64,000 nucleotides of DNA from Ulvibacter antarcticus (GTDB lineage: Bacteria > Bacteroidota > Bacteroidia > Flavobacteriales > Flavobacteriaceae). Shown here piece after piece: positions 47,320 through 56,242 of the stretch. Location of the stretch: assembly GCF_003688405.1 (NCBI RefSeq), contig NZ_REFC01000014.1, forward strand, positions 483,625-547,624, read 5' to 3'. Below the pieces are notes generated by a model. That model was not told where the DNA came from. It made no database searches and worked only from the letters and a program-made list of their open reading frames with translations. The position numbers and the translations under genes were made by a program. The first letter of the stretch is position 1. Every line of letters begins with the position of its first letter.

Positions 47320-48162
47320 TCAATCTTGTTTATTGTTAGATTTTATATGAACATCCATTTGAGGAAAAGGAATTGTGATTTTATTTTTAATAAATTTCTT
47401 GTTTATTATTCTACGGATATCACTTTTCATTCTATCTGAACCAAAAATTGTACTGCTATAAAAAAGAACTTGGAAATCTAATGATGAATTTCCAAAATTC
47501 ACAAGTCTTGCTTCAATTAATTTTTCATCATTAACTTCAGGATGCTCTTTAGCACTTTCTTGAAGAATCTTTATAACGAGTTCAACATCACTTCCATAAG
47601 AAACTCCAATTTCAATTCTAAAGCGATTTTGTCTTTTCTGATGGCTCCAATTAATGACTTTATTCGTAGTAATTAAAGAGTTAGGGATTATTATAGAAAT
47701 ATCATCCGTATTTAGCCCTTTAGAAGTGCGTAAACCTATCTCCTGTATTTTCAAAATACCTCCATCTACTTCCAAAATATCACCTATTCTAATAGTCCTT
47801 TCTGAGAGCAAAATGACTCCAGAAATAATGTCGTTGAACGTTTGTTGCAAACCTAATCCAATACCAACGAGTAGCGCCGCAGAACCAGCTATTAAAAGTG
47901 ACACTTTAACCCCAAATGTTTCTAATATTATTCCAAGAGCAATAACCCAAACTATGTATTTAATTATTTGATATAACGAATAAGTATTTCCTTCATTAAA
48001 TTTATCTAATTTTCTTCTGCGGAAAATGGATTTTTTAACTATCCATAAAATAGCCTTTGTAATAACTACAATGAATAGGGCTAGAACTATAGTACTAACC
48101 ATCAAACTATATTTTCCAATACTAAATAACTCAAATTCTAAAAATTTGTTCAATAGTTCCAT
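47320..48162 (-). CDS. MscS-family mechanosensitive channel, compact form
   Basis: A 280-residue inner-membrane channel. Seen: about three transmembrane helices (18-40, 62-85, 90-112), the pore-helix region LLIAGSAALLVGIGLGLQQT, and the beta-domain hallmark GLRTSKGLNTDDISIIIPNS with the following NWSHQKR. Smaller than the 595+ residue paralogue at 1-1786. It lies inside the repeat-bounded region and would be a cassette payload. Confidence 0.9.
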   Translation of the reverse strand: MELLNKFLEFELFSIGKYSLMVSTIVLALFIVVITKAILWIVKKSIFRRRKLDKFNEGNTYSLYQIIKYIVWVIALGIILETFGVKVSLLIAGSAALLVGIGLGLQQTFNDIISGVILLSERTIRIGDILEVDGGILKIQEIGLRTSKGLNTDDISIIIPNSLITTNKVINWSHQKRQNRFRIEIGVSYGSDVELVIKILQESAKEHPEVNDEKLIEARLVNFGNSSLDFQVLFYSSTIFGSDRMKSDIRRIINKKFIKNKITIPFPQMDVHIKSNNKQD

Positions 48163-48193
48163 ATAATTTGTTTTTACAACAATGTTTTCAAAA

Positions 48194-48420
48194 ATGTACC
48201 TCGCACATTAATATGAGGATTAAGGCACTTGGCGGAGCGCGCATTTTTAATTAGCGACCGCTATCCAATTCTCATTCGGCAGTAATTATCCGAAGCTGCG
48301 TGAGACTCAGATGGGTAATGTTGTGCGGATTATTCCGAGAACCAGTTTAGTTAAATAATAACTCAAAATCTAAATTTATTATTGAACAAGGAATGAACAT
48401 TATGCAATATTAGCTTATGT
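48194..48420 (-). repeat. Cassette-boundary repeat, copy 3
   Basis: 227 bp between the MscS gene and the 147-aa gene. Contains GGCACTTGGCGGAGCGCGCA, TCCGAAGCTGCGTGAGACTC and TATTCCGAG. Its right end TTAGCTTATGTC overlaps the next stop codon and mirrors the left box of copy 4. Confidence 0.8.
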
Positions 48421-48864
48421 CTATTCAGATTTTAATAATTCAAATGATTTTTTTTTGAATCCGAATATGACCTTATCATATTTTTTATCCTTTATTAAGT
48501 GAATTTCATTTTTAGTAATATCAAAACTAATTCTTGTAATAAAACGATTTGAAACATTCGAAAATTCAGATTCAATCTCTTGCGTATCCGATTTGAGTTC
48601 AAAATCAGACGAGCCAATAAATTTTAAAGTAGCTCCTTTAAACGTTTTGATGTTCATTCGACTCAGAATAACGGTTTCTAAAAATAAATAACCGTTCAAT
48701 TCATCAATTCCACCGTAAATTATTCCATCTTGAGATTCAGCTATTTTATCACCTCCTATGTTTTCGATTTTTTCCTCTGTGACTGTGTCGACATGAAGCC
48801 TTTCCATTGCTCGAATATTTCCAAGAGCTGCTAATACTTTATCTACTTTTTTAAATAATGCCAT
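48421..48864 (-). CDS. Unrecognised 147-aa cytoplasmic protein
   Basis: Not recognised. No signal peptide or membrane segment. N-terminal half is mixed, then a beta-rich, Lys/Asp-rich C-terminal half (FKGATLKFIGSSDFEL, RISFDITKNEIHLI). It is bracketed by matched inverted ends: TTAGCTTATGTC after its stop and the complement of GATGTAAGCTAA before its start, which supports a self-contained cassette. Confidence 0.72.
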   Translation of the reverse strand: MALFKKVDKVLAALGNIRAMERLHVDTVTEEKIENIGGDKIAESQDGIIYGGIDELNGYLFLETVILSRMNIKTFKGATLKFIGSSDFELKSDTQEIESEFSNVSNRFITRISFDITKNEIHLIKDKKYDKVIFGFKKKSFELLKSE

Positions 48865-48874
48865 TTTTTTTTCT

Positions 48875-49100
48875 GATGTAAGCTAACGGGTTTGTAAAAC
48901 ACTTGTTGCGGCTGGCGCAGTGTGCGGCTTGTAGCAGCGACCACCTCAAAGTTATTCTTTTTTTAAATTATTTGGAGCCGCGTGGGACTCAGAAAGGCAA
49001 GCTTACTTTCTTATTACGAGTACCAATTTAATCAATTATTTGCAGCTACAACAATTCTAATTAAAGAGAAGCCATGATGACTTATATATAGTTGGGCATA
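48875..49100 (-). repeat. Cassette-boundary repeat, copy 4
   Basis: 226 bp. Left box GATGTAAGCTAACGGGTTTG; body contains GGCTGGCGCAGTGTGCGGCT and GCCGCGTGGGACTCAGAAAG; right box AGTTGGGCATAG. On the gene strand its leading box reads GCCCAAC, an exact RYYYAAC. Confidence 0.85.
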
Positions 49101-49147
49101 GTTATAATATTTTCGATGCATTCTCAACATGAATTCTTATTGTCAGC

Positions 49148-49816
49148 TTAGTTAGAATGGTTTATTTCTTCTTCACTAAGTTCACCAGAAAACTCATCCC
49201 TTTCAAAGTCTTCATTATTCAGCCAATAATCTGATGTGATAATTTGATATAAATTTTCATCAACCGATTTTAATTCCCATATAATACTTTCGGCATCGTC
49301 AAATTCTTTCTCTGAATCAAGTTGGTCATTAAATAATCTTTTCATTAAGCTTTTAGCTGAAAGTAGATCACTTATGGATCGCAGTACAATTTCTTTTGTA
49401 ATGTTAATCTTCTCTTCAAAAATGAGTTCAATGTCAATAACAGATGCGAGTGTTTTTGGAAATTTACCATTATAAGTCTGATAAAGTAACTGGTTAATAT
49501 TGAAAAGTGGGTAATGCAAAGAAATATCAGGATATTCTTCAGCTATCTTATCTATCAGCATTTCATGAGAAAGATTGGCTATTTGACTCTCCTTAAGTAC
49601 ATTCTTCAGTTTATAACTTAATACAATAGTAGCAGCTTCATTTGGTTCAAAGTCAGAAATGGCCATTGAGAGCATATCAAATAACTCTAATTCCGGTACT
49701 TTGTTAGCCTCCGTATAATCAAATAATTCAAGTAAATTAATATAATCTTCGTTCTTCCAATATCCTTCAATTACTTCAATTGATTTGATTTTTTTAAGTT
49801 TTATAGTGAAGTTCAT
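49148..49816 (-). CDS. Unrecognised acidic 222-aa protein
   Basis: Not recognised. A Glu/Asp-rich, mostly helical cytoplasmic protein; it ends in an acidic tail (GELSEEEINHSN). No signal peptide or membrane helix. It is the payload of the unit with the best integron-like ends: GTTGGGCATA on its 3' side and the complement TATACCCAAC on its 5' side. On the gene strand these read GTTGGGT (exact GTTRRRY) at the 5' end and GCCCAAC (exact RYYYAAC) at the 3' end. Confidence 0.7.
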   Translation of the reverse strand: MNFTIKLKKIKSIEVIEGYWKNEDYINLLELFDYTEANKVPELELFDMLSMAISDFEPNEAATIVLSYKLKNVLKESQIANLSHEMLIDKIAEEYPDISLHYPLFNINQLLYQTYNGKFPKTLASVIDIELIFEEKINITKEIVLRSISDLLSAKSLMKRLFNDQLDSEKEFDDAESIIWELKSVDENLYQIITSDYWLNNEDFERDEFSGELSEEEINHSN

Positions 49817-49833
49817 TTTTCGTTTTTATTATT

Positions 49834-50057
49834 ATACCCAACGGGTTTGTATAATGTTTGCTACGCTAATCGCAGCGTAAGGCTTGAAGAAACAACAGCC
49901 ACCAAGTCTCGTTTCGGCTCAATTATCTGAAGCTACATGAAACCCTGAAAGGCAAGCTTTCACGTTTTATTCCGAGCACCAATTTAGTAAATTAATTGAA
50001 GCTAACATAATTCTAATAGGATAGAAGCAATGATGACTTATACTTGGTTGTGGTGCG
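49834..50057 (-). repeat. Cassette-boundary repeat, copy 5
   Basis: 224 bp. Left box ATACCCAACGGGTTTG (gene strand GTTGGGT); body contains CGCAGCGTAAGGCTTGAAG and GTTTCGGCTCAATTATCTGA; right end GGTTGTGGTGCG. About 70 bp of other sequence separate it from the CorA stop. It fills most of the 310-bp gap here. Confidence 0.85.
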
Positions 50058-50126
50058 TTTTCTCCAATGCCATTCTAGATCAATCAGTATCGGGCTATTT
50101 TATTTTTACATCTGTCTAATAATTCA

Positions 50127-51191
50127 TTAAAACCATTTTTTCTTCTTGAAAAACAAAAGCATTCCTATAGCGACTATTATCATTATTATCCACATAATAA
50201 AATAACTGTATTTATAAGATAATTCTGGCACATATTCAAAGTTGGTTCCATAGATTCCTGCTATAAAAGTTAATGGAATGAATATTACGGAAAACACAGT
50301 AAGAAATTTCATAATATCATTTAGCTTGCTACTAATGGTTGTATGATAAATATTGAGTTGGTCCGACAATATTTCACGGTAATCGTCCGAAGCGTCATTA
50401 GCTTGACTAATATTATCCTCAAGCTCCTTGAAATGAACATAAGTGCTTTCAGTAATAAAGTCGGAATCGGTCTTTGCTAGGGAAAAAATCATTTCTTTAG
50501 CGGGTTTTATGCTTTTACGTAAAAAGTTCAGCTCACGTTTGTAATTATTAATTTCATTAATAATATTTTGATTTGGATTTAGTAAGAGGTTTTCTTCTAA
50601 TGTTTCGATTTTTTCCCCTAAAACACTTATTACGTATAAATAATTATCAATTACTATATCCAATAGTGCAAAAGTTAAATAATCAGTTCCACCATTTCGA
50701 ATTCTTTTCTTTTGCTTTCTTATTCTTTCCCGAACAGGTTCAAATACGTCTCCTTTTTGTTCCTGGAAAGATATTAAAATTGGTTTTGTAAGTATTAAAC
50801 TTAGATTTTCAACAATTGTTTTACCATTTTTTTCGTCTAACCTTAACATTTTAATGGTAATTAAGGTGCAATTGTCATATTCAATTACTCTTGGTCTTGC
50901 ATCTGTATTAAGTACTTCAGCCATAACCAAGTTGTCAAAGTTAAAAGCTGATGTTATTTCTTGCATTATCGAAGTATTATGAAGCCCATCTACATTTATC
51001 CAAGTAACTGTGTCTTTATGTTGAAATTTACTAACTTCATTAACAGTTTTGACATCATCTTCTGTTAGATTAGTAGAGTCAAAATCTATAATTCGCAATA
51101 ATACTTGATCAGTTTTTTTCTGTCCTCTAAAAACTAATTCGTCTGGTGAAAGACCAATTTCTTGTTTATCTTTTTTTATAAATCTTGTCAT
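50127..51191 (-). CDS. CorA-like magnesium/cobalt transporter with GTN in place of GMN
   Basis: A 354-residue inner-membrane divalent-cation channel protein of the CorA family. Seen: a cytoplasmic alpha/beta domain, a long stalk helix (about 195-300) and two C-terminal membrane helices (300-315, 328-347). The pore-loop signature, normally GMN, reads Gly315-Thr316-Asn317 (IAGIYGTNFEYVPEL). The Asn and Gly are kept, but the Met is replaced by Thr; selectivity may differ, or it may be a Zn/Co exporter-like variant. Its flanks TGTGGTGCG and GCGCCACA match, as for other units. Confidence 0.9.
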   Translation of the reverse strand: MTRFIKKDKQEIGLSPDELVFRGQKKTDQVLLRIIDFDSTNLTEDDVKTVNEVSKFQHKDTVTWINVDGLHNTSIMQEITSAFNFDNLVMAEVLNTDARPRVIEYDNCTLITIKMLRLDEKNGKTIVENLSLILTKPILISFQEQKGDVFEPVRERIRKQKKRIRNGGTDYLTFALLDIVIDNYLYVISVLGEKIETLEENLLLNPNQNIINEINNYKRELNFLRKSIKPAKEMIFSLAKTDSDFITESTYVHFKELEDNISQANDASDDYREILSDQLNIYHTTISSKLNDIMKFLTVFSVIFIPLTFIAGIYGTNFEYVPELSYKYSYFIMWIIMIIVAIGMLLFFKKKKWF

Positions 51192-51222
51192 ATTATTTCT
51201 TTGGCATTGTGTGTTTAATCAA

Positions 51223-51448
51223 ATGCGCCACATCTGGTTTGAATAAGCATTGTGGTGCCTAGCGCAGCGTGTGACTTGAGGCGGCGACAATTATCCAGTG
51301 CTCGTCTTTATTTCTATTATTCGGAGCTACGTGAGACGCAGAAGGGCAAGCGTGTTCGGATTAAGATGAGTACCAATTTAGTTAAATAATATTTCAAATA
51401 CTAAATTTATTACTGAACGAGCAATTTACATTATGAGATGTTTGCCAC
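51223..51448 (-). repeat. Cassette-boundary repeat, copy 6
   Basis: 226 bp. Left box ATGCGCCACATCTGGTTTG (a diverged CCCG|TT side); body contains GCCTAGCGCAGCGTGTGACTT and CTACGTGAGACGCAGAAGGG; right box GTTTGCCAC. Its ends pair with copy 5 (CorA unit) and copy 7 (decarboxylase unit). Confidence 0.82.
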
Positions 51449-51458
51449 TATTTTAATT

Positions 51459-52901
51459 TTATTCAGATAAGGTTTGATTTATCAGTTTTTTAATAATATC
51501 AAGCAAAAGATCTATCTGTTCTAGGTGTGTTCTAAATTGTACCACTGCTATCCGTATCCAAAACACATTATTTATGTTAGTTGATGAAAGAAATATACGT
51601 CCATCTTTTTGAATAGCTTCAATTAATTCTCTGTTGAATAAGTTTGCGTTTTTATTTTTGGGAACATACCTAAAAATAGCAACAGAAAGTTCCGGTTTCG
51701 GTCCTACTTCAAATCCCGTTATTTTTTGTATTTCTTCATAGAAATACTTAGTTAAATATAATTTTTCTTCTAATGCTGCTCTAAAAGGCCTTAAGCCAAA
51801 TAATTTTAATGGTAACCACAATCTCATTCCTCGGAAGTGCTTTGTCTGTTCAGCCGATATATCTGCAGGAGAAATTTCATCCTCTTTGCCAATTATATCT
51901 TGCATATAGTCCGCTAAACAATGATAAGCTTTTAATAGATTCTCCTTATTCTTTATAAGTATGGTGCCTGTTCCGTAAGGAATAAAAAGTGTTTTGTGAG
52001 GATCTAAGGTAATGGAATCGGCTTCTTTTATACTTTTAAATTTAGAATCTAATTCGTGCACTAATTTAAAGAAACCTCCATAAGCTGCATCTACATGAAA
52101 CCACAGCTTGTGTTTTTTAGCAATAGCAGCAATTGATTCTAGAGGATCTATTGTTCCTGTATTAGTTGTTCCGAAAGATGCATTGATATAGAAGGGTATT
52201 AATCCATTTTTTTTATCTTCAATAATTGCCTTTTCTAACATATCTGGGGAAAGCCTTAGTTCTTTATCTAGGGGTATATAACGTAACTGAGCTTCAGATA
52301 AGCCTGATATTCGGATAGCTTTTAAAATAGAATGATGTGCTTGTTCAGAAAGATAGATCACAGATTTTTCAAAATCTCTAGCTTTGATGTTATGAACCTC
52401 TCGTGCTGTTACCAAAGCCATCAGATTAGCGATAGATCCGCCTGATGTTAAATTTCCAAAAGCGTTATCAGGATAATCCATTAAACGACACATCCATCGA
52501 ATAAGCATGTTTTCTAAACGAACTGCTCCTGGTGCAGCATAAAATACCCCTGCATACCGATTACTAACCGACGCAATATAATCTCCTAATGCAGAAGGGT
52601 AAAGCCCTCCACCAGGAATATAGCCCATATGTCCACCTGAAGCAGGATTTATACCCACTCCGTCAATATTTTTTGTGGTGCTATCTAATAATGGAGCTAA
52701 TTCAATAGCTTGTTCTTCAATGTCTAAATTGTATATCTCTTTGCCGTTTTCTTCGGAACTAATAAAAGCTTTGGAAGTATCTAAGTTGTTAATAAATGTG
52801 TTAGAATAATCTAAAACCTCAGAATTCCATTTTTCTCTTTGACTCTCTTTTGGATCTAGAAGTCTCGACAATTTTTCTAACTCCTTAATTTTATTAATCA
52901 T
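51459..52901 (-). CDS. PLP-dependent group II decarboxylase
   Basis: A 480-residue cytoplasmic decarboxylase of the aromatic-L-amino-acid/glutamate/diaminobutyrate group. Seen: GHMGYIPGGGLYPSALGDYI near residue 90, NLTSGGSIANLMAL (about 150), the PLP-Asp in WFHVDAAYGGFFKL (about 269) and the lysine that forms the Schiff base in LDPHKTLFIPYGTG (about 303). Intact and normal length. Substrate (tyrosine, tryptophan, diaminobutyrate or other) is not predictable. Product amines could serve in biofilm or stress. Confidence 0.9.
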   Translation of the reverse strand: MINKIKELEKLSRLLDPKESQREKWNSEVLDYSNTFINNLDTSKAFISSEENGKEIYNLDIEEQAIELAPLLDSTTKNIDGVGINPASGGHMGYIPGGGLYPSALGDYIASVSNRYAGVFYAAPGAVRLENMLIRWMCRLMDYPDNAFGNLTSGGSIANLMALVTAREVHNIKARDFEKSVIYLSEQAHHSILKAIRISGLSEAQLRYIPLDKELRLSPDMLEKAIIEDKKNGLIPFYINASFGTTNTGTIDPLESIAAIAKKHKLWFHVDAAYGGFFKLVHELDSKFKSIKEADSITLDPHKTLFIPYGTGTILIKNKENLLKAYHCLADYMQDIIGKEDEISPADISAEQTKHFRGMRLWLPLKLFGLRPFRAALEEKLYLTKYFYEEIQKITGFEVGPKPELSVAIFRYVPKNKNANLFNRELIEAIQKDGRIFLSSTNINNVFWIRIAVVQFRTHLEQIDLLLDIIKKLINQTLSE

Positions 52902-52935
52902 AAATAAATGTTCTGGATGTTATTCGTTTTAAAAC

Positions 52936-53160
52936 TTGTGGCAACGGGTTAGTTTAATAATCGTGGCGCTTGGCGTAGCTTGCTGCTTGAAGCAGCAGCA
53001 GCTATCAAACTCTCTTCTTAGTTCCAATTGTCCAAAGCTGCGTGAGACTCAGAAAGGCGAGCTTTACGTCATATTCCGATCTTCAAGATAGTTAATTATT
53101 TACAGCAAACATCATGCTTTTCAGCTCTAAAGCCATGATTTTTATACATGGTTGGCAAAC
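52936..53160 (-). repeat. Cassette-boundary repeat, copy 7
   Basis: 225 bp. Left box TTGTGGCAACGGGTTAG; body contains TCGTGGCGCTTGGCGTAGCT and AAGCTGCGTGAGACTCAGAA; right box GTTGGCAAAC. Ends pair with copy 6 across the decarboxylase gene and with copy 8 across the T9SS gene. Confidence 0.85.
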
Positions 53161-53174
53161 GTTTTTCCGTTAAT

Positions 53175-54215
53175 TTACTCTTTAACGAATTTGACCGCTT
53201 CCAATTCGTCTATTTTTAATAGATAAATTCCGTGTTCTAGATTTTGAACGTCAATAATAGAGTTTTCATTAATTTCTAATTCAGCAACTCTTTGTCCAAG
53301 TACAGTGTAAATAATTGCATTTTTTACATCTTTAAAATTTTGAATTTTAAGAAAGTTGTTTGTCGGATTTGGGTATAAACTAATATTTTCATTTTGAAAA
53401 CTCTCTACAAACAATGCACTTACATCAATTTTGTTTACCTGACCTCCTTCAAAATCAGACACAAAGATATAATCATCAACATACACAATATCCCATGACG
53501 ACACTAAATTAGTTGGAAATAAACTCGTATAGGATTCCGAATTTAGATCTAATTCATAAATTGAATTTGGCGAATAACTTGTAAATAACATTTTATCGTC
53601 AGTAAATTTCACAATTCCGGTTAAACCATCTAAATCCGATATAACAATTTCTCTTATCGGGTTGGAAAGTTCATATTTTACAATTTGACTATTCTCTGTT
53701 ATGTATAGATGATTCTGCGCAATTGCTAAACCAATCGTACCAAAAGTATCAAGATCATTTATAATTTCGATTGGAATAGGATTGCTATTATTTGTATCAA
53801 TATGAAAGATTTTTTCTTGTGAGTTGACATACATATCACTACCATTAAAAACAATTCCATCAGGATTCTCAACGACGATATAATTATCAACTGTAGGATT
53901 GGGATCATTAATATTCAAACGGATTATTTTATCATTTGCCGGATTATTGGAATTTATAGCAGCATATAAATATTCTCCATTTATCGCAATTCCTTGTACA
54001 ATATCAATGTCATCTATAAAAGTTGTAGCAATAGGGTTATTTTCAGTCCAATCTAAAACTTGAATTCTACCATCAAATGGATTTGCAACAAAAAGCTTAT
54101 CATCATTTAGTGCTAATCCTGTTGAATTAAATGATTCATTATAAATTGTTGTTACTGTTTGAGAATAAAAGGAGAATGTTATAAATAGTAGTAGAATAGT
54201 AATTTTTAATTTCAT
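53175..54215 (-). CDS. T9SS-exported beta-propeller-like protein
   Basis: 346 residues from the ATG at 54215, which gives a clean signal peptide (MKLKITILLLFITFSFYSQ). A longer frame from 54368 reads only through the repeat and is rejected. Seen: an NHL/SMP-30-like series of beta blades (about 30-270), then a type IX secretion C-terminal sorting domain (about 275-346) with LYPNPTNNFLKIQN and IYTVLGQRVAELEIN. The protein should be exported to the cell surface or medium. Ligand unknown. Confidence 0.85.
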   Translation of the reverse strand: MKLKITILLLFITFSFYSQTVTTIYNESFNSTGLALNDDKLFVANPFDGRIQVLDWTENNPIATTFIDDIDIVQGIAINGEYLYAAINSNNPANDKIIRLNINDPNPTVDNYIVVENPDGIVFNGSDMYVNSQEKIFHIDTNNSNPIPIEIINDLDTFGTIGLAIAQNHLYITENSQIVKYELSNPIREIVISDLDGLTGIVKFTDDKMLFTSYSPNSIYELDLNSESYTSLFPTNLVSSWDIVYVDDYIFVSDFEGGQVNKIDVSALFVESFQNENISLYPNPTNNFLKIQNFKDVKNAIIYTVLGQRVAELEINENSIIDVQNLEHGIYLLKIDELEAVKFVKE

Positions 54216-54230
54216 GTTATTTTTTTTAAT

Positions 54231-54441
54231 GTTTGCCAACGGGTTTGTATAATGCTTGTGACGCCTTGCGCAGCGTGCGGCTTGAAGCGGTGACAGTTTT
54301 CCTGTTCCGGGTATTCGGAGCTGCGGGAAACTCAGAAGGGCAAGCCTCCTCGATTTATCAGAAACCAAGATACTTAATTATTTGTAATGAACATTGCATT
54401 AAGTTCCTCAAAAGCCATGATTTTTACACAGAATTGGCAAC
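54231..54441 (-). repeat. Cassette-boundary repeat, copy 8
   Basis: 211 bp. Left box GTTTGCCAACGGGTTTG; body contains CGCAGCGTGCGGCTTGAAG and GAGCTGCGGGAAACTCAGAA; right box ATTGGCAAC. Ends pair with copy 7 (T9SS unit) and with the stub at 54921-54934 (GNAT unit). Confidence 0.85.
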
Positions 54442-54450
54442 TGGCTTTTA

Positions 54451-54903
54451 TCAGAGGTGTAATTTCATTCCTTCGTGTGATGATTCAAATCCTAAATCTT
54501 CATAAAACTTAATTGCTTTTGGTCTTTTCTTGTCAGTAGTTAATTGTATCAAATGTGCATTCCGTTCTTTTGCTCTATTTATTGCCCATTCAAACATTGT
54601 TTTTCCAATTCCGATTCCTCTTTTGTCTTTTCTAATTCTTACTGCTTCTATCTGCGCTCTAACTCCGCCGCGATATGTAAGATATTGGATAAATGAGAGT
54701 TGTAAAGTTCCGATAATTTCAGAATTTTCATTCTCGACAACTATTAGTTCTTGATTTTTATCAGAATTAATTTCCTTAAAGGCTTTTACGTATTCAGATA
54801 GCAATGGGATTTGAAAGCTTTCTCTTTTAATGCCAAGCTCATCATCAGAAATCATTTCCACGATTTTTGAAAGATCATTTTTAGTCGCTTTTCTTAAATT
54901 CAT
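54451..54903 (-). CDS. GNAT-family N-acetyltransferase
   Basis: 150 residues from the ATG at 54903; the upstream in-frame ATG at 54936 would translate the cassette edge (ending KSEIE) and is not chosen. Seen: acetyl-CoA loop RKDKRGIGIGKTMFEWAI (about 95) and KKRPKAIKFYEDLGFESSHE (about 130). The stop lies 10 bp after the copy-8 right box, and a GTTTGCAACAG stub sits upstream. A decayed relative of this gene is at 59422-59616. Confidence 0.87.
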   Translation of the reverse strand: MNLRKATKNDLSKIVEMISDDELGIKRESFQIPLLSEYVKAFKEINSDKNQELIVVENENSEIIGTLQLSFIQYLTYRGGVRAQIEAVRIRKDKRGIGIGKTMFEWAINRAKERNAHLIQLTTDKKRPKAIKFYEDLGFESSHEGMKLHL

Positions 54904-54920
54904 TTCTATTTCAGATTTTT

Positions 54921-54934
54921 GGTCTGTTGCAAAC
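54921..54934 (-). repeat. Cassette-edge stub upstream of the GNAT gene
   Basis: On the minus strand GTTTGCAACAGACC, corresponding to the right box of copy 8 (TTGGCAACTGGC) as an inverted match. The rest of a repeat that should follow is missing. Confidence 0.5.
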
Positions 54935-55565
54935 ACTCCCAGTTAACATCGAAACCTTATTAGTTTCTTAAAAGTAATAATTTAAAAGGTATAGCGAAAT
55001 GTCGCGATTAATATTTACAGTTTTTTTGTGGCAGCACCTATTTTTGACTGTAGGTAAGAATTTGAAGTCCGCCAGTAAACCTTTCATTTTCTATCAAATG
55101 CCTAACCAATTATACTTTGGAGCTTCCAAAATTGAACTTTCTTCATAAGTTATTATCGGGCACAACATCACTTTTAATTGGTTGATTAATTCAAAATTCA
55201 AAATACAAAATACAAAAGACAAGCTGCAAACTGTTTACAACCACATGGATTGATGGCTGTATTAGGTGCCTCAGTTATTTCTTTTATTCCAGGGATTGAT
55301 ATTTTTCAATCTTAACATTAGCGGCAAACCGATTAGTTTTATGAGTTACTGAAAGAATATAATTATTTTGTTATTCCAACCATATTGGGGATGAGCTTAT
55401 TTATGTCTTTATGCACTCTAGTAATAAATCCATGAAGAGAATTAGCTACATAATATATTAACTTTTGCATCACGTCTTATTATTAAAATCAATGAAGTAT
55501 TTTTAAAATTCTTTAGCTTCAAATATAGAATATTTTGATTATTGAGTTTTAATCCTACAATAAAG

Positions 55566-55601
55566 GGTGCCCACTTATCCGCTAAAGATTTTATGGGCAC
55601 C
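55566..55601. other. Hairpin after the 182-aa lipoprotein gene
   Basis: GGTGCCCA (55566-55573) and TGGGCACC (55594-55601) form a perfect 8-bp stem with a 20-nt loop, just past the stop of the lipoprotein gene at 55629. There is no T-run, so termination is uncertain. Confidence 0.4.
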
Positions 55602-55628
55602 AATTCTAACTTAAGAAACTATTTTTAA

Positions 55629-56177
55629 TTAGTGTGTTTCTAAATCGATAGTAAAATTGCAATTGAAGGTAATAATGTTTTGATCAAACTGTGAAAGGTC
55701 AACCTCTCCAATGAGGGTAGTTCTTCCTTTCATACCTTCAAAATCTCCTGTAATTTCAACTATATTATCTTCAAATGGAGTAAATTCTGTTGAGAATCTT
55801 TCATCTCCAATCGGCTTTTGTAGCACATCACCCCTTGAAATTATTGAACCCTCATTGGTGATAATAAATTTTGTAACAATTTTTGAAATTAAAGTTCCAT
55901 CAGAGTTCTCTGTGGTTCCCATATCACAATCTTCGAGTGTGCCAATAATTTCACCTGTTTCGGCGTTAATCAATTCCATTAAAAAACAAAATGCTTCTAT
56001 GGGTTGGCCGGTATCGGGATTGTTAATTATTTTCAACTGGGCAACTGCTGTTCCCTTTCCTATTACTCTTAATTGTGTTTGTTCCAAATCTGGTACTTCT
56101 TCATGGTAATCGTCACTTGTACAGGAAATAGTTAAGATGATAAGCATTGCTAAAAAAATGTTCTTGATAGTTTTCAT
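55629..56177 (-). CDS. Unrecognised 182-aa lipoprotein
   Basis: Exported lipoprotein with lipobox TISC (Cys about 19). The mature part is beta-rich (residues 30-180) with an internal GMKGRTTLIGEVDLSQF and acidic loops; the pattern is reminiscent of lipocalin-like or allene-oxide-cyclase-like barrels, but I do not claim that. No T9SS tail. It may be transcribed with the sterol-desaturase-family gene just upstream (65-bp gap). Confidence 0.75.
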   Translation of the reverse strand: MKTIKNIFLAMLIILTISCTSDDYHEEVPDLEQTQLRVIGKGTAVAQLKIINNPDTGQPIEAFCFLMELINAETGEIIGTLEDCDMGTTENSDGTLISKIVTKFIITNEGSIISRGDVLQKPIGDERFSTEFTPFEDNIVEITGDFEGMKGRTTLIGEVDLSQFDQNIITFNCNFTIDLETH

Positions 56178-56242
56178 GATAAATTATTTAAATTATTATT
56201 GATTTCTAATTTTAGATTTATTGATATTTCTAGTTGTGTATA

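Larger units (their letters stand above)
54904..55628. other. 725-bp gap without a supported gene
   Basis: Holds the cassette-edge stub at 54921-54934, a run of four heptads (TTCAAAA twice then TACAAAA twice, 55190-55217) and the hairpin at 55566-55601. The remainder is AT-rich with no ORF of note. No copy of the long repeat was seen here. Confidence 0.6.
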
